A DNA stretch of 19,068 nucleotides from an uncultured Anaerolineaceae bacterium (GTDB lineage: Bacteria; Chloroflexota; Anaerolineae; Anaerolineales; Anaerolineaceae). Position numbers and translations under genes: made by a program. The stretch is from contig CALIHP010000011.1 of the NCBI GenBank assembly GCA_938020565.1, forward strand, positions 1 through 19,068, in the 5' to 3' direction. The notes under the pieces are model-generated. The model had not been told where the DNA came from. It saw only the letters and a program-made list of their open reading frames with translations, and ran no database searches. Below, piece by piece: positions 6,909-14,344 of the stretch (within the stretch, counting starts at the first letter, position 1; each line of letters begins with the position of its first letter).

Positions 6909-8024
6909 CTATTTCTTAACCGACGGCTGCTGCTGCGTGATGCAGTGAATATTGCCGCCGCCAAACGCGATTTCCTCGGTCCGGACCGGCTCGATAACGT
7001 AGCCGGGGAACATGGCCTGAACCTGCTCGACGGCGAGGGCGTCGTTTTCGTCGCCATATTGCGGAAGGATGATCGCGTTGTTCGTGATCAGGAAGTTCAT
7101 GTACGAAGCGATCGAGATTTCGCCTTCTTCGCGCGGAATCGCGCCGGTCGCCGTGTCGATCGTATCGGCGCCGACGAGGCGGCAGGGCTTCCGGGTCAGA
7201 CAGAGTTTATGGACCTTGAGCTTTCGGCCTTTGGCGTCCGTCGCGTCGCAGAGCGTCTTATACGCGGCCTGAGCCTGTTCGTAGAACGGATGGTCCTTGT
7301 CGTCGGTGTAGATGCAGGCGACTTCGCCGGGTCGGACGAAGCAGGCGACGTCGTCGATATGACCGTTCGTTTCGGCGGGATCGATTCCGTCCTTGATCCA
7401 GATAATTTTATCGAGGTTCAGGTATTCCTTGAGCTTTTCCTCAATTTCCTCGCGGCTCATGTCCGGGAAATTCCGGCCTGAATCCGGATTCAGCAGGCAC
7501 ATTTCCGTCGACAGCAGCGTTCCTTCGCCGTCGACATGGATCGAGCCGCCTTCGAGGATGAAGCCGTCGGTCCGATAGGAGTCGATTCCCTGCAGGTCGC
7601 AGACCTTCTGCGCAATGGCGTCGTCGTTTGCCCACGGGAAGTACAGTCCGTCGACCAGGCCGCCCCATGCGTTGAATTCCCAGTCACAGCCGCGGATTTC
7701 GCCGGTTTTATCGTTGACGACGAACGTCGGACCGCAGTCGCGGACCCAGGAATCGTCGCTGGAACATTCGACAACGCGGATATTTTCGGGAAGGCGGGCC
7801 CTTGCGTTGGCGTACTGGGCGTTGCTGACGAGCATCGTGACCGGCGTATGCTTCGCGATCGCTTTCGCGACTTCGGTGAACGCTTTCTGCGCCGGTTTCG
7901 CGCCGTTGCGCCAGTTATCCGGCCGCTCCGGCCAGATCATGAAGACGTGGTCCTGCGGTTCGAATTCTCCCGGCATGCGGAAGCCGTCCTGTTTCGGGGT
8001 CGAGTCATAAATACGTTTTGCCAT
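6909..8024 (-). CDS. aguA: Agmatine deiminase
   Basis: A 371-residue cytosolic enzyme of the guanidino-group-modifying (pentein) fold that hydrolyses agmatine to N-carbamoylputrescine and ammonia. The catalytic Cys is Cys361 in GGGNIHCITQQQP. His222 and Asp224 lie in ETNGHIDD, Glu158 in LEGG and Asp96 in SWVRDCGP, matching the family's Asp-Glu-His-Asp-Cys set. The MIWPERPDNWR segment (29-39) is typical of agmatine and not peptidylarginine deiminases. The ribosome binding site AGGAGG lies eight bases before the ATG. It is the middle gene of the operon, 62 bases after the transporter gene and 25 before ptcA. The neighbours fit a catabolic role, agmatine to putrescine. Confidence 0.97.
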   Translation of the reverse strand: MAKRIYDSTPKQDGFRMPGEFEPQDHVFMIWPERPDNWRNGAKPAQKAFTEVAKAIAKHTPVTMLVSNAQYANARARLPENIRVVECSSDDSWVRDCGPTFVVNDKTGEIRGCDWEFNAWGGLVDGLYFPWANDDAIAQKVCDLQGIDSYRTDGFILEGGSIHVDGEGTLLSTEMCLLNPDSGRNFPDMSREEIEEKLKEYLNLDKIIWIKDGIDPAETNGHIDDVACFVRPGEVACIYTDDKDHPFYEQAQAAYKTLCDATDAKGRKLKVHKLCLTRKPCRLVGADTIDTATGAIPREEGEISIASYMNFLITNNAIILPQYGDENDALAVEQVQAMFPGYVIEPVRTEEIAFGGGNIHCITQQQPSVKK

Positions 8025-8086
8025 TTTGATATTCCTCCTGAAATATATGATTTATAGTTTACTGTTGCTTGTTTTCAGCTCGCCAA

Positions 8087-9481
8087 TCAATCGGAACCGG
8101 TCGGATTGGCGTTGCCTGCTTTTCGTTCGCGGAGTCCGATCAGGACTTCGCCGAAGATGATACTGATAATCGCGCCGATAGTAATCGGAAGAACCGTCGA
8201 GAGCGTTGCCGGATCGAAGGACAGCGGGACCGCCGTAAAGAAGATCGAAATCGCGATCAGGACAATCGGAACATACGCCATGAGCTTCAGCATGACCGGA
8301 CCTCCGGGAACCTTAATCGGGCGTTCCGCATCGGGATCCGTTTCCCGGAGCTTCAGGAACGCCGGGAATACCGGAACGTAGCTTAGCAGGAGCAGAACGA
8401 GGTTGAGCGCGAAGAAGCTCCAGAAAAGCTGTGAATCCGGCGCGACAACATTAACGATGACACCCAGAAGAACGACGCCGGAGGCGACGATTCCGTTCAT
8501 GAGCGCCGATCCGATCGGCATGTCGTTTTTGCTCCAGCGTTTGGTAAAGAATTTCGGCATGTCGCCGTTATCCGCGGCGTAAGCGGCGGTCGAGTTGACG
8601 CCCATCGACCAGGAAATCATGTTGCCGAAGAGGGTTATAAGGAAGAGCAGCGCGACTAAGCTGATAAAAATACCGGTTTCGGTTCCGCTGATCAGCATGA
8701 CGGCGTCAAGCAATCCGGAATCGACGCTGATTTCCGAAGTTGGGATCGCCGCACCGATGCCTAAGCCGCCGATGAGGTAGATCGCTGCGATGGCGAGCCC
8801 GCCGATGACGATCGCCTGCGGAATCTGCTTCTTCGGATTCTGCATGTCTTCGGAGAAGGTGCAGATGACTTCGAAGCCGAGCATGTTAAAGATAATAACG
8901 GAAATGTACGAGAGGCTGTCGAGGTTGAAGCTGGGGAGGAACGAGCCGAAGGACATGTCGTTCGCGAATCCGTTTTTCAAGCCGAAGTAGAGACCCATCC
9001 CGCCAACCAGCAGCGCTAAGACGACCTTGATAATCGCGCTGACGTTCAGGATCACGATATTATCGCAGACGGGGTAAAAGGCGATCAGCGTCACGATCCA
9101 GACAAAGGCTAACTGAATCAGGGCGCTCGGGATAATCCCGATTTCGATTCCGGTAGCGATCGTAATCAGCTGGGGGCACATCACCGCTAACGACGCCATC
9201 CACAGCGGGAAATTCAGCCAGTACCACCAGGACGCGCGGGCGCCCCAGCGAGTCCCCGGGAAGGCTTGATGGATCCAATCGTAGAGTCCGCCTTCGCCCT
9301 GATACGTCGTTCCTAACTCTGACGAAATTAAACCGTACGGTAAAAGGAAAGCGATAATCATGAAGAGCCACCAGAAAAACTGGCTGTTTCCGATCGCGGC
9401 GACGGGAGCCGCCGCTTCGGCAACGAAGACAACGCAAATTACGGAAAGAATGACGCTGCCTAAATTGAATTTTTTATTCAT
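8087..9481 (-). CDS. aguD: APC-family amino acid/polyamine transporter, probable agmatine-putrescine antiporter
   Basis: A 464-residue integral membrane protein with about twelve hydrophobic segments. Features of the amino acid-polyamine-organocation superfamily are present: an N-terminal helix leading into EAAAPVAAIGNSQFFWW, the GLISSELGTTYQGEGGLYDWI stretch after helix 2 (about residues 55-75), and a central FNMLGFEVICTFSEDMQNPKKQIP segment (about 197-220) that in this family carries a substrate-contacting acidic residue. It shares an operon with aguA and ptcA, which points to uptake of agmatine in exchange for putrescine, as AguD does in enterococci and lactococci. Substrate cannot be read from the sequence alone; another arginine-derived amine or amino acid is possible. 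AAAGGA lies eight bases before the ATG. It is the first gene of its operon. Confidence 0.85.
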   Translation of the reverse strand: MNKKFNLGSVILSVICVVFVAEAAAPVAAIGNSQFFWWLFMIIAFLLPYGLISSELGTTYQGEGGLYDWIHQAFPGTRWGARASWWYWLNFPLWMASLAVMCPQLITIATGIEIGIIPSALIQLAFVWIVTLIAFYPVCDNIVILNVSAIIKVVLALLVGGMGLYFGLKNGFANDMSFGSFLPSFNLDSLSYISVIIFNMLGFEVICTFSEDMQNPKKQIPQAIVIGGLAIAAIYLIGGLGIGAAIPTSEISVDSGLLDAVMLISGTETGIFISLVALLFLITLFGNMISWSMGVNSTAAYAADNGDMPKFFTKRWSKNDMPIGSALMNGIVASGVVLLGVIVNVVAPDSQLFWSFFALNLVLLLLSYVPVFPAFLKLRETDPDAERPIKVPGGPVMLKLMAYVPIVLIAISIFFTAVPLSFDPATLSTVLPITIGAIISIIFGEVLIGLRERKAGNANPTGSD

Positions 9482-9507
9482 TGAAAAAATCCTTTCTGTT
9501 TTTTATT

Positions 9508-9526
9508 CCGCCTTGACGAAAGGCGG
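9508..9526 (-). other. Hairpin in the aguD leader
   Basis: A perfect seven-bp inverted repeat CCGCCTT/AAGGCGG around a five-base loop lies about 17 bases upstream of the aguD ribosome binding site. On the minus strand it is followed by A-rich and not T-rich sequence, so it is not an intrinsic terminator. It may stabilise the 5' end of the message. Confidence 0.5.
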
Positions 9527-9623
9527 TTCGCTGCTGGATTCTCGTTTTTTTGTGCCGCTGTAAAGGTTCTTCGCGGGATAGCGATGCGTTCGATTGTGAA
9601 AGACGTTGCTTTTACTGAGCGTG

Positions 9624-9652
9624 AGGATATCATTCTCCTGACCGGTTGGCAA
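9624..9652 (-). promoter_or_regulatory. Promoter of the aguD-aguA-ptcA operon
   Basis: On the minus strand, -35 TTGCCA (9647-9652) and -10 TATCCT (9624-9629) are 17 bp apart and the -10 is extended (TGATATCCT). Transcription would begin near 9617, leaving a leader of about 135 bases. Confidence 0.65.
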
Positions 9653-9663
9653 TTTCATCCGGC

Positions 9664-9739
9664 TAAACTTTCGATAGATTTTTATTGAACCTTCGAGGTT
9701 TATTTTTAAAAAGCGACTAAACCTGGTGAAGCTGGTTCA
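9664..9739 (-). promoter_or_regulatory. Candidate operators for the LuxR-type regulator
   Basis: Just upstream of the aguD -35 box are two inverted repeats made of the same half-sites: TGAACC-5 bp-GGTTTA (9686-9702) and TAAACC-10 bp-GGTTCA (9718-9739). A weaker relative of the first (TAAACT-TTCGA, 9664-9674) is offset by 22 bp, about two helical turns. The sites centre near -55, -77 and -111 from the predicted start, suitable for an activator. Binding by the adjacent regulator is inferred. Confidence 0.5.
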
Positions 9740-9779
9740 GGGTGGGAATTGATCCATGCGGCGGTCCCGCTGGATTTTG

Positions 9780-9834
9780 TATCAGATTAGCTTAAATGTC
9801 TGATATCTTGCCGGTTCGGGATGGAAATCTGATA
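9780..9834 (+). repeat. TATCAGA/TCTGATA repeats in the regulator promoter region
   Basis: TATCAGA (9780-9786) and TCTGATA (9799-9805) form an inverted repeat with 12 bp between. A further TCTGATA (9828-9834) repeats the second arm 29 bp on and overlaps the probable -10 box of the regulator gene. These could be autoregulatory sites. They differ from the AACC/GGTT sites nearer aguD. Confidence 0.4.
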
Positions 9835-9838
9835 AAAT
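9808..9838 (+). promoter_or_regulatory. Probable promoter of the LuxR-type regulator gene
   Basis: A -10 TAAAAT (9833-9838), extended by TGA, lies 19 bp after TTGCCG (9808-9813). The spacing is long, so the extended -10 probably matters most. Transcription would start near 9845, just before the GTG at 9864. Confidence 0.45.
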
Positions 9839-9863
9839 TTAAAGAAATGTCGGTTGGAAAGAC

Positions 9864-10937
9864 GTGCCCTTCCGACGGGGAGAACGCACGCGGATTATGG
9901 ATCCGACGCTGTCTTTTATTTATAACGTTATTCAAATTGTCGTTTACGCTTCAGTTATTTCGATCGGTATCAGCCTGAAAATCAGCAGGAACTATAGGAT
10001 GGCCGGGGCGATCGTCGGGTTATTCCTGTTCTTTTTAGCGGATTCCGTGGTTATTTTCATGACCGAATTCCTGCCGGATTTCATGCAATGGTACGAGGTT
10101 AATTTTATCCGGACGCCTTCTCTGAAAATGCTGATCTTTTTGGGAACCGGGTTCTTTATGCTGCTCTGCTGGAGCGCGGCGACCGGGTCGGTCTTTACCA
10201 GTGGACAGGGTTTGCTGCTTTTTGGGTTTGGCTTATGGCTGATTTTCGTTCCGCTGCTGTTGGACGGTGCGGTTGAATCGTTTTTTTTCTTTTCAGGGTA
10301 TCAGGTTTTTTGTATTTGCATATCGGTTTATGCGCTCTGGAAAATCCGGATGGTCGATCCCTCGCGGCTCCAGCTTCCCGGTCAATGGATCAGGGCGTTC
10401 CTGATCGTCACGGTTGTTTTCTGTACTTTGATCATGGCTGAGGATAATTACGTTATTTTCTATGTGGATAATTATGACGTTTCGGCGGGGGAGCTGAATA
10501 TTTATTATCGGAGCGTAAGCGAGGATATCTTACGGTTCGTTTACAGCGGGATGATTCTTTCCTTATTTAGTGGCCAGTTCTGGCGCGGCGAAGCGAAGCG
10601 TACGGTGGGAGCGTCTTATACGGGCGAGGCAGTTGGACCGGCGGCTGTCTTATCCATGGCGGAATCGGAATCGGAAAGCGGGCAGGTTCCGGCGGCCGCA
10701 GAGTATAAACTCATCAAATTTGCGCGGATGCTGACGCTGACCGAACGGGAGGAAGAGGTTCTGGCTCTGCTGATCGGCGGACAAAGTAATCAGGAGATCG
10801 GCGGCGCTCTTCATATTTCGATCGGGACCGTCAAGGCGCATGTCCATGGAATTTACCGAAAGGCGAAAATTACCCATCGGTACGAGCTGCGGATCCTGTA
10901 CGAAGCTTTTGATCCGGACGAGTCGGGCTTATTATAG
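9864..10937 (+). CDS. Seven-helix membrane LuxR-type transcriptional regulator, AguR-like
   Basis: A 357-residue protein. Seven hydrophobic segments can be placed near residues 18-40, 47-70, 87-110, 116-142, 145-160, 176-200 and 222-239. A cytoplasmic linker leads to a LuxR-type helix-turn-helix domain (about 290-347) with LTEREEEVLALL and SNQEIGGALHISIGTVKAHV. There is no receiver or autoinducer domain. The same plan is known for AguR of Lactococcus lactis and Enterococcus faecalis, a membrane sensor that activates the agmatine genes. The gene is divergent from aguD-aguA-ptcA, which supports the same job. The start is uncertain: GTG 9864 has GGA five bases upstream, while ATG 9897 (346 residues) begins right before the first helix but has only GGGGAG 14 bases away. 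Direct homology to AguR cannot be shown from motifs alone. No clear terminator is seen in the 47 bases before the convergent GH32 gene. Confidence 0.85.
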   Translation: MPFRRGERTRIMDPTLSFIYNVIQIVVYASVISIGISLKISRNYRMAGAIVGLFLFFLADSVVIFMTEFLPDFMQWYEVNFIRTPSLKMLIFLGTGFFMLLCWSAATGSVFTSGQGLLLFGFGLWLIFVPLLLDGAVESFFFFSGYQVFCICISVYALWKIRMVDPSRLQLPGQWIRAFLIVTVVFCTLIMAEDNYVIFYVDNYDVSAGELNIYYRSVSEDILRFVYSGMILSLFSGQFWRGEAKRTVGASYTGEAVGPAAVLSMAESESESGQVPAAAEYKLIKFARMLTLTEREEEVLALLIGGQSNQEIGGALHISIGTVKAHVHGIYRKAKITHRYELRILYEAFDPDESGLL

Positions 10938-10984
10938 AAGGGCCGATACGAGTTCGCGTTCGGGCGTTTAAATCGTTCCGATTT

Positions 10985-12481
10985 TCACATCAGATCATAT
11001 TTCTCGACGCTCAGCCGCACTGTTGAATCGCAGTGAAACGAAATCCGATCCGCTTCCTGTTCCGTGAACAGCGTCATGGACAGAGCCTGTTCGCCCTCGT
11101 TGACAAAAACTTCCGCGCTGAAGCGGTCTAAGATCAGGCGCAGCCGGATCTTCCCCTGATCATGGTTCACCCGCGCCGAACGCTGATGAATGAATCCCCG
11201 TCGTGAGCCGGAAAAGGTCCGATCGATCGTCAAGCGGGATTTTTTCGGATTGAACCGGACGAAAGAAAAGCGGGTCTCTTTTTCAGAGCTGTTCTGGGCA
11301 AAAAAGACGGTGAATTCTTCGAATAATTGATCCGGGGATTCCGGCTCGATTTCAAGATCAAGTTCGACTTGCCGCCCGCGGACACCAGGCAGCTCTATTG
11401 TGTTTTTGAAGAGAATATCCTTAAGGATGACTGGATTCTGGCGCAGGGACGTTATTTCACGGACAGGCCTTTGAATCAGCTTCCCGTTTACGACGGATAG
11501 TTCACGCGGCAAACTTGTCTGGCCGAACCAGGGCAGGTCAGGGTTATGAACATGGATCGTGTCCCAGTTCTGCATCCATCCGATCATGATCCGCCGTCCA
11601 TCCGGCGAAAGAACGGTTTGCGGCGCGTAAAAATCGATACCCTGGTCGATGGGTTGATGACTTTTTTCATCGAAGGATTGAGCTTCCGCGTCGTAATCGC
11701 CCAATATACAGACCGTTCCATTCCCGTTGTAATAGACTTCTTCAAGTGGAAGCATGTCCTGAGGACTGATCAGCAGAACATGCGTTCCGTCCAGCTCGAA
11801 CAGGTCAGGGCATTCCCACATGTTGCCGAATCTGCCGTTGTTACGGATCAGCGTTTTTTCGAATTTCCAGCTTATCCCGTCGGGACTTGAAAAAAGCAGC
11901 AGGTGCCCGTCCTGTTCCGTTATCGTGCAGGCGGCGATAAGACTGCGAAAGGTCCCGTCTTCAGCCCGCCAGATTTTGGGATCGCGGAAATCGTACCGAC
12001 TGTAGATATCCGGAATGTTTTCGTGCGTAAGTACCGGATTGGCGGGATATTTTTTGTAGCTTTCTCCATCCCCGAAGGCGATGCATTGCGATTGAACCTC
12101 CCGTTTTTTTCCAGAGGGAAGGAATTCATTCGCGACGCCGGTATACATGAGCATATGTCTCCCGTCGGGAAGGTTGATCGCTGTGCCTGAAAAGCAGCCG
12201 TCGCGATCGGCGTTGCAGTCGGGCGCCAAGGCTACCGGCCGGTATTGCCAATGAAGAAGGTCGTCGGTGACCGCGTGTCCCCAGTACATAGGCCCCCACG
12301 TGCAGGAATAGGGATAGTACTGAAAGAATAGGTGAAATCGATCTTTATAGTAGGAAAAACCGTTCGGATCGTTCATCCAACCGATTCGCGCGGTCAGATG
12401 GAACCCCGGGCGTTTTTCTTCCGGAACCGTTGTTCCCATGATTTCTTCATATCTTTCTGCGTCTCTCAGGATCTTGCTCAA
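10985..12481 (-). CDS. Glycoside hydrolase family 32 beta-fructosidase (sucrase/invertase type)
   Basis: A 498-residue enzyme that cleaves terminal beta-fructofuranosyl residues from sucrose, its phosphate, or fructo-oligosaccharides. The five-bladed propeller domain shows the nucleophile Asp38 in WMNDPNG, the transition-state stabiliser in FRDPK (Asp167) and the acid/base Glu223 in WECPDLF. FSG (97-99) is also conserved. A C-terminal beta-sandwich ends with AEVFVNEG and TLF motifs. There is no signal peptide, so it acts on imported sugar in the cytoplasm. No phosphotransferase component is adjacent, hence an unphosphorylated substrate delivered by the ABC transporter upstream is more likely than sucrose 6-phosphate. 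The start is TTG, six bases after AAGGGG; the next ATG (codon 15) lacks a ribosome binding site. It is the last gene of the transporter operon. Confidence 0.93.
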   Translation of the reverse strand: MSKILRDAERYEEIMGTTVPEEKRPGFHLTARIGWMNDPNGFSYYKDRFHLFFQYYPYSCTWGPMYWGHAVTDDLLHWQYRPVALAPDCNADRDGCFSGTAINLPDGRHMLMYTGVANEFLPSGKKREVQSQCIAFGDGESYKKYPANPVLTHENIPDIYSRYDFRDPKIWRAEDGTFRSLIAACTITEQDGHLLLFSSPDGISWKFEKTLIRNNGRFGNMWECPDLFELDGTHVLLISPQDMLPLEEVYYNGNGTVCILGDYDAEAQSFDEKSHQPIDQGIDFYAPQTVLSPDGRRIMIGWMQNWDTIHVHNPDLPWFGQTSLPRELSVVNGKLIQRPVREITSLRQNPVILKDILFKNTIELPGVRGRQVELDLEIEPESPDQLFEEFTVFFAQNSSEKETRFSFVRFNPKKSRLTIDRTFSGSRRGFIHQRSARVNHDQGKIRLRLILDRFSAEVFVNEGEQALSMTLFTEQEADRISFHCDSTVRLSVEKYDLM

Positions 12482-12553
12482 GTGGGGCCCCTTTTCTTTG
12501 AATGTTTTTATTTATCTGTGTTCCGGAGCGAGACGAACTGGCTTTTTCAGCGC

Positions 12554-12584
12554 CGATTCCCATCCGGAAAATGGATGGGAATCG
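12554..12584 (-). other. Perfect 12-bp intercistronic hairpin between the binding-protein and GH32 genes
   Basis: CGATTCCCATCC (12554-12565) and its exact complement (12573-12584) enclose a seven-base loop, 18 bases after the binding-protein stop codon. No T-run follows on either strand, so it does not look like an intrinsic terminator. In many transporter operons such hairpins protect the binding-protein message from 3' exonucleases and raise its level over the next gene. That role is inferred here. Confidence 0.65.
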
Positions 12585-12602
12585 TAGAAAATGGAGCGGA
12601 AT

Positions 12603-14288
12603 CTAATTCGCTTCTTTTTGGGATTGGACGCTGACATAACGATCGTACGCTGCCTGATACACCTCAGTCAGTTTTTCGATCCCGCAGCTTTCAACCAGAA
12701 TATTTTTGTATGCGTCCCATTGCTCATCGGTCGGTCCGCCGTCGCGGAGCCAGAGCCCTTCGTTTTCAGCAACCGTATTTTCGAAGTCGGTCTTATACTG
12801 ATCGATAATATCGAGCTCCTCTTCCGTGAAGACGGCGTCGATCGGGTAAGTAATCGGGTTGGATACGAATGGCATCCAGAAATTATAAAGGTCTTCCAGG
12901 CGTTCAACCGCGCGATCTTCCATTTTGAATGTCGTTTGGTAATAATCGCTCAGGATCAATTTCGGTCCGGAGACTTCGAGTTCATTTTTTAATTCTCCCG
13001 CGCTCTTTCCGTATTTTTTCCGGCTTTCTTCGTCTGTGATACTGAGCCATACGCCGTTTTCGTCTTTGCCGGTAAAGAACGTATCGATCGGACCGTATTG
13101 AAGCTGCATAACGATTTCCGGCTCGTACCAGCGATCATAGAATTTCAGGAGGTTAGCCGGGCTTTTCGCCGCGCTCGTGATGCTCAAGCTGCCGCTGGAT
13201 GTCCCGCCGCCAGTTCGGACCGTGACGTTATGCGTACCGCTGGGTCCGTCCAGAACCGGAAGGAAAACGTAGTCTTTCGAATATTCGCCCATTAATTCTT
13301 CAATATACCACCAGGTTGAAACTCCGACGTAACCCTGTGACGTTTTCGCCATAAGTTGGGTATGATCCTGACTGAATATTTCCGGATCAATCAAGCCCTC
13401 AGCGAACCACTCATGGAAGTAAGTCAGCGCGGCGCGATAGTTATCCGAAACGCTGACGAATTCGACTTTCCCGTCGGGAGTCAGGATGATATCGTTGATA
13501 ACGTCGTTCGGCCAGTTTGTGAAGCCGAAACCGGCGTAAAAAATATTCTGCCCCCAGCACCATTCGTCAAAACCAACGCTCAGCGGGATTGTCGTTCCAG
13601 CTTCGTGCCCATAATACTTCGCGCTCATGTCGTTTTCTTTAAAGGCGACGAGAACGTCATGAAGTTCGTCAAGGGTCGTCGGGATATCCAATCCGAGATC
13701 GTCCAGCCAGGCTTTATTGATCATGCTGAATTGTGGAATTGTGAAGATACTGTAGTCTTCGTCTTTTCCGATGCCTTTTGTTCCCATCCGTTCAGCGGAC
13801 GGGAGCCCGTATATTTTCCCGTCATTCATGGTTATTGCAGCGCGAATATCCGGGTTTTCAGCAAGGATCCGCGTTAAATTCGGCATGATTTCCGCTGTCA
13901 TGTACGGCGTCAGGTCGATAAACGTTCCGTCTTTTCCATAACGGGCAAGGTCGTAATTGCTGAATCCGACGCCCATGAACGCGTCGGGAAGCTCTCCGCC
14001 GGCGATACGGATGTTGACTTGTTCAGATACTGAATCGCTTATTGTATTCCATGTTATTTTGACGCCGGTTTCTTCCATTAATTGATTCAGGACGACGTTA
14101 TCGGCGTATCCGTGGCTGAGAGCGCTCATGCCGCCCATGATCTCGAACTCGGTTTGGCTATTGTCTGTATTTAACGCTTCCGGCTTATCGGCGTCTTCCT
14201 TCGTCCCGCCGCAAGCGGTCATGAACAGCGCGGATAAAGCGAACAGGACGACGGCGTATAGAATTTTTTTTGTATTTAACGGTTTCAT
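12603..14288 (-). CDS. ABC transporter sugar-binding lipoprotein (LplA/YtcQ type)
   Basis: A 561-residue extracellular solute-binding protein. A type II signal peptide is clear: MKPLNTKKIL, a hydrophobic core, then LFMTAC with lipidated Cys26 followed by Gly-Gly-Thr and an acidic stretch. The large size and motifs such as GKIYGLPSAER and WLDDLGLDIPTTLDEL (about residues 200-220) fit the family 1 type binding proteins that pair with LplB/LplC permeases in Firmicutes and relatives, often for oligosaccharides. It would be anchored outside the membrane and hand substrate to the two permeases encoded just upstream. The GH32 enzyme in the same operon suggests a fructoside such as sucrose or short fructans. 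AAGGAAG precedes the ATG. The 56-base gap before it shows no promoter. Confidence 0.93.
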   Translation of the reverse strand: MKPLNTKKILYAVVLFALSALFMTACGGTKEDADKPEALNTDNSQTEFEIMGGMSALSHGYADNVVLNQLMEETGVKITWNTISDSVSEQVNIRIAGGELPDAFMGVGFSNYDLARYGKDGTFIDLTPYMTAEIMPNLTRILAENPDIRAAITMNDGKIYGLPSAERMGTKGIGKDEDYSIFTIPQFSMINKAWLDDLGLDIPTTLDELHDVLVAFKENDMSAKYYGHEAGTTIPLSVGFDEWCWGQNIFYAGFGFTNWPNDVINDIILTPDGKVEFVSVSDNYRAALTYFHEWFAEGLIDPEIFSQDHTQLMAKTSQGYVGVSTWWYIEELMGEYSKDYVFLPVLDGPSGTHNVTVRTGGGTSSGSLSITSAAKSPANLLKFYDRWYEPEIVMQLQYGPIDTFFTGKDENGVWLSITDEESRKKYGKSAGELKNELEVSGPKLILSDYYQTTFKMEDRAVERLEDLYNFWMPFVSNPITYPIDAVFTEEELDIIDQYKTDFENTVAENEGLWLRDGGPTDEQWDAYKNILVESCGIEKLTEVYQAAYDRYVSVQSQKEAN

Positions 14289-14344
14289 GTGGTTCTTCCT
14301 TTCATCAAGAATCCTGTTGAATAACGTTTTCAGCCTGGCGGCGA

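Noticed and set aside
14310..14330. AACGTT sequence between permease and binding-protein genes as a third LacI site
   Set aside because: Only the six-base core matches; the outer TGA/TCA arms are not symmetric and no promoter is visible there.
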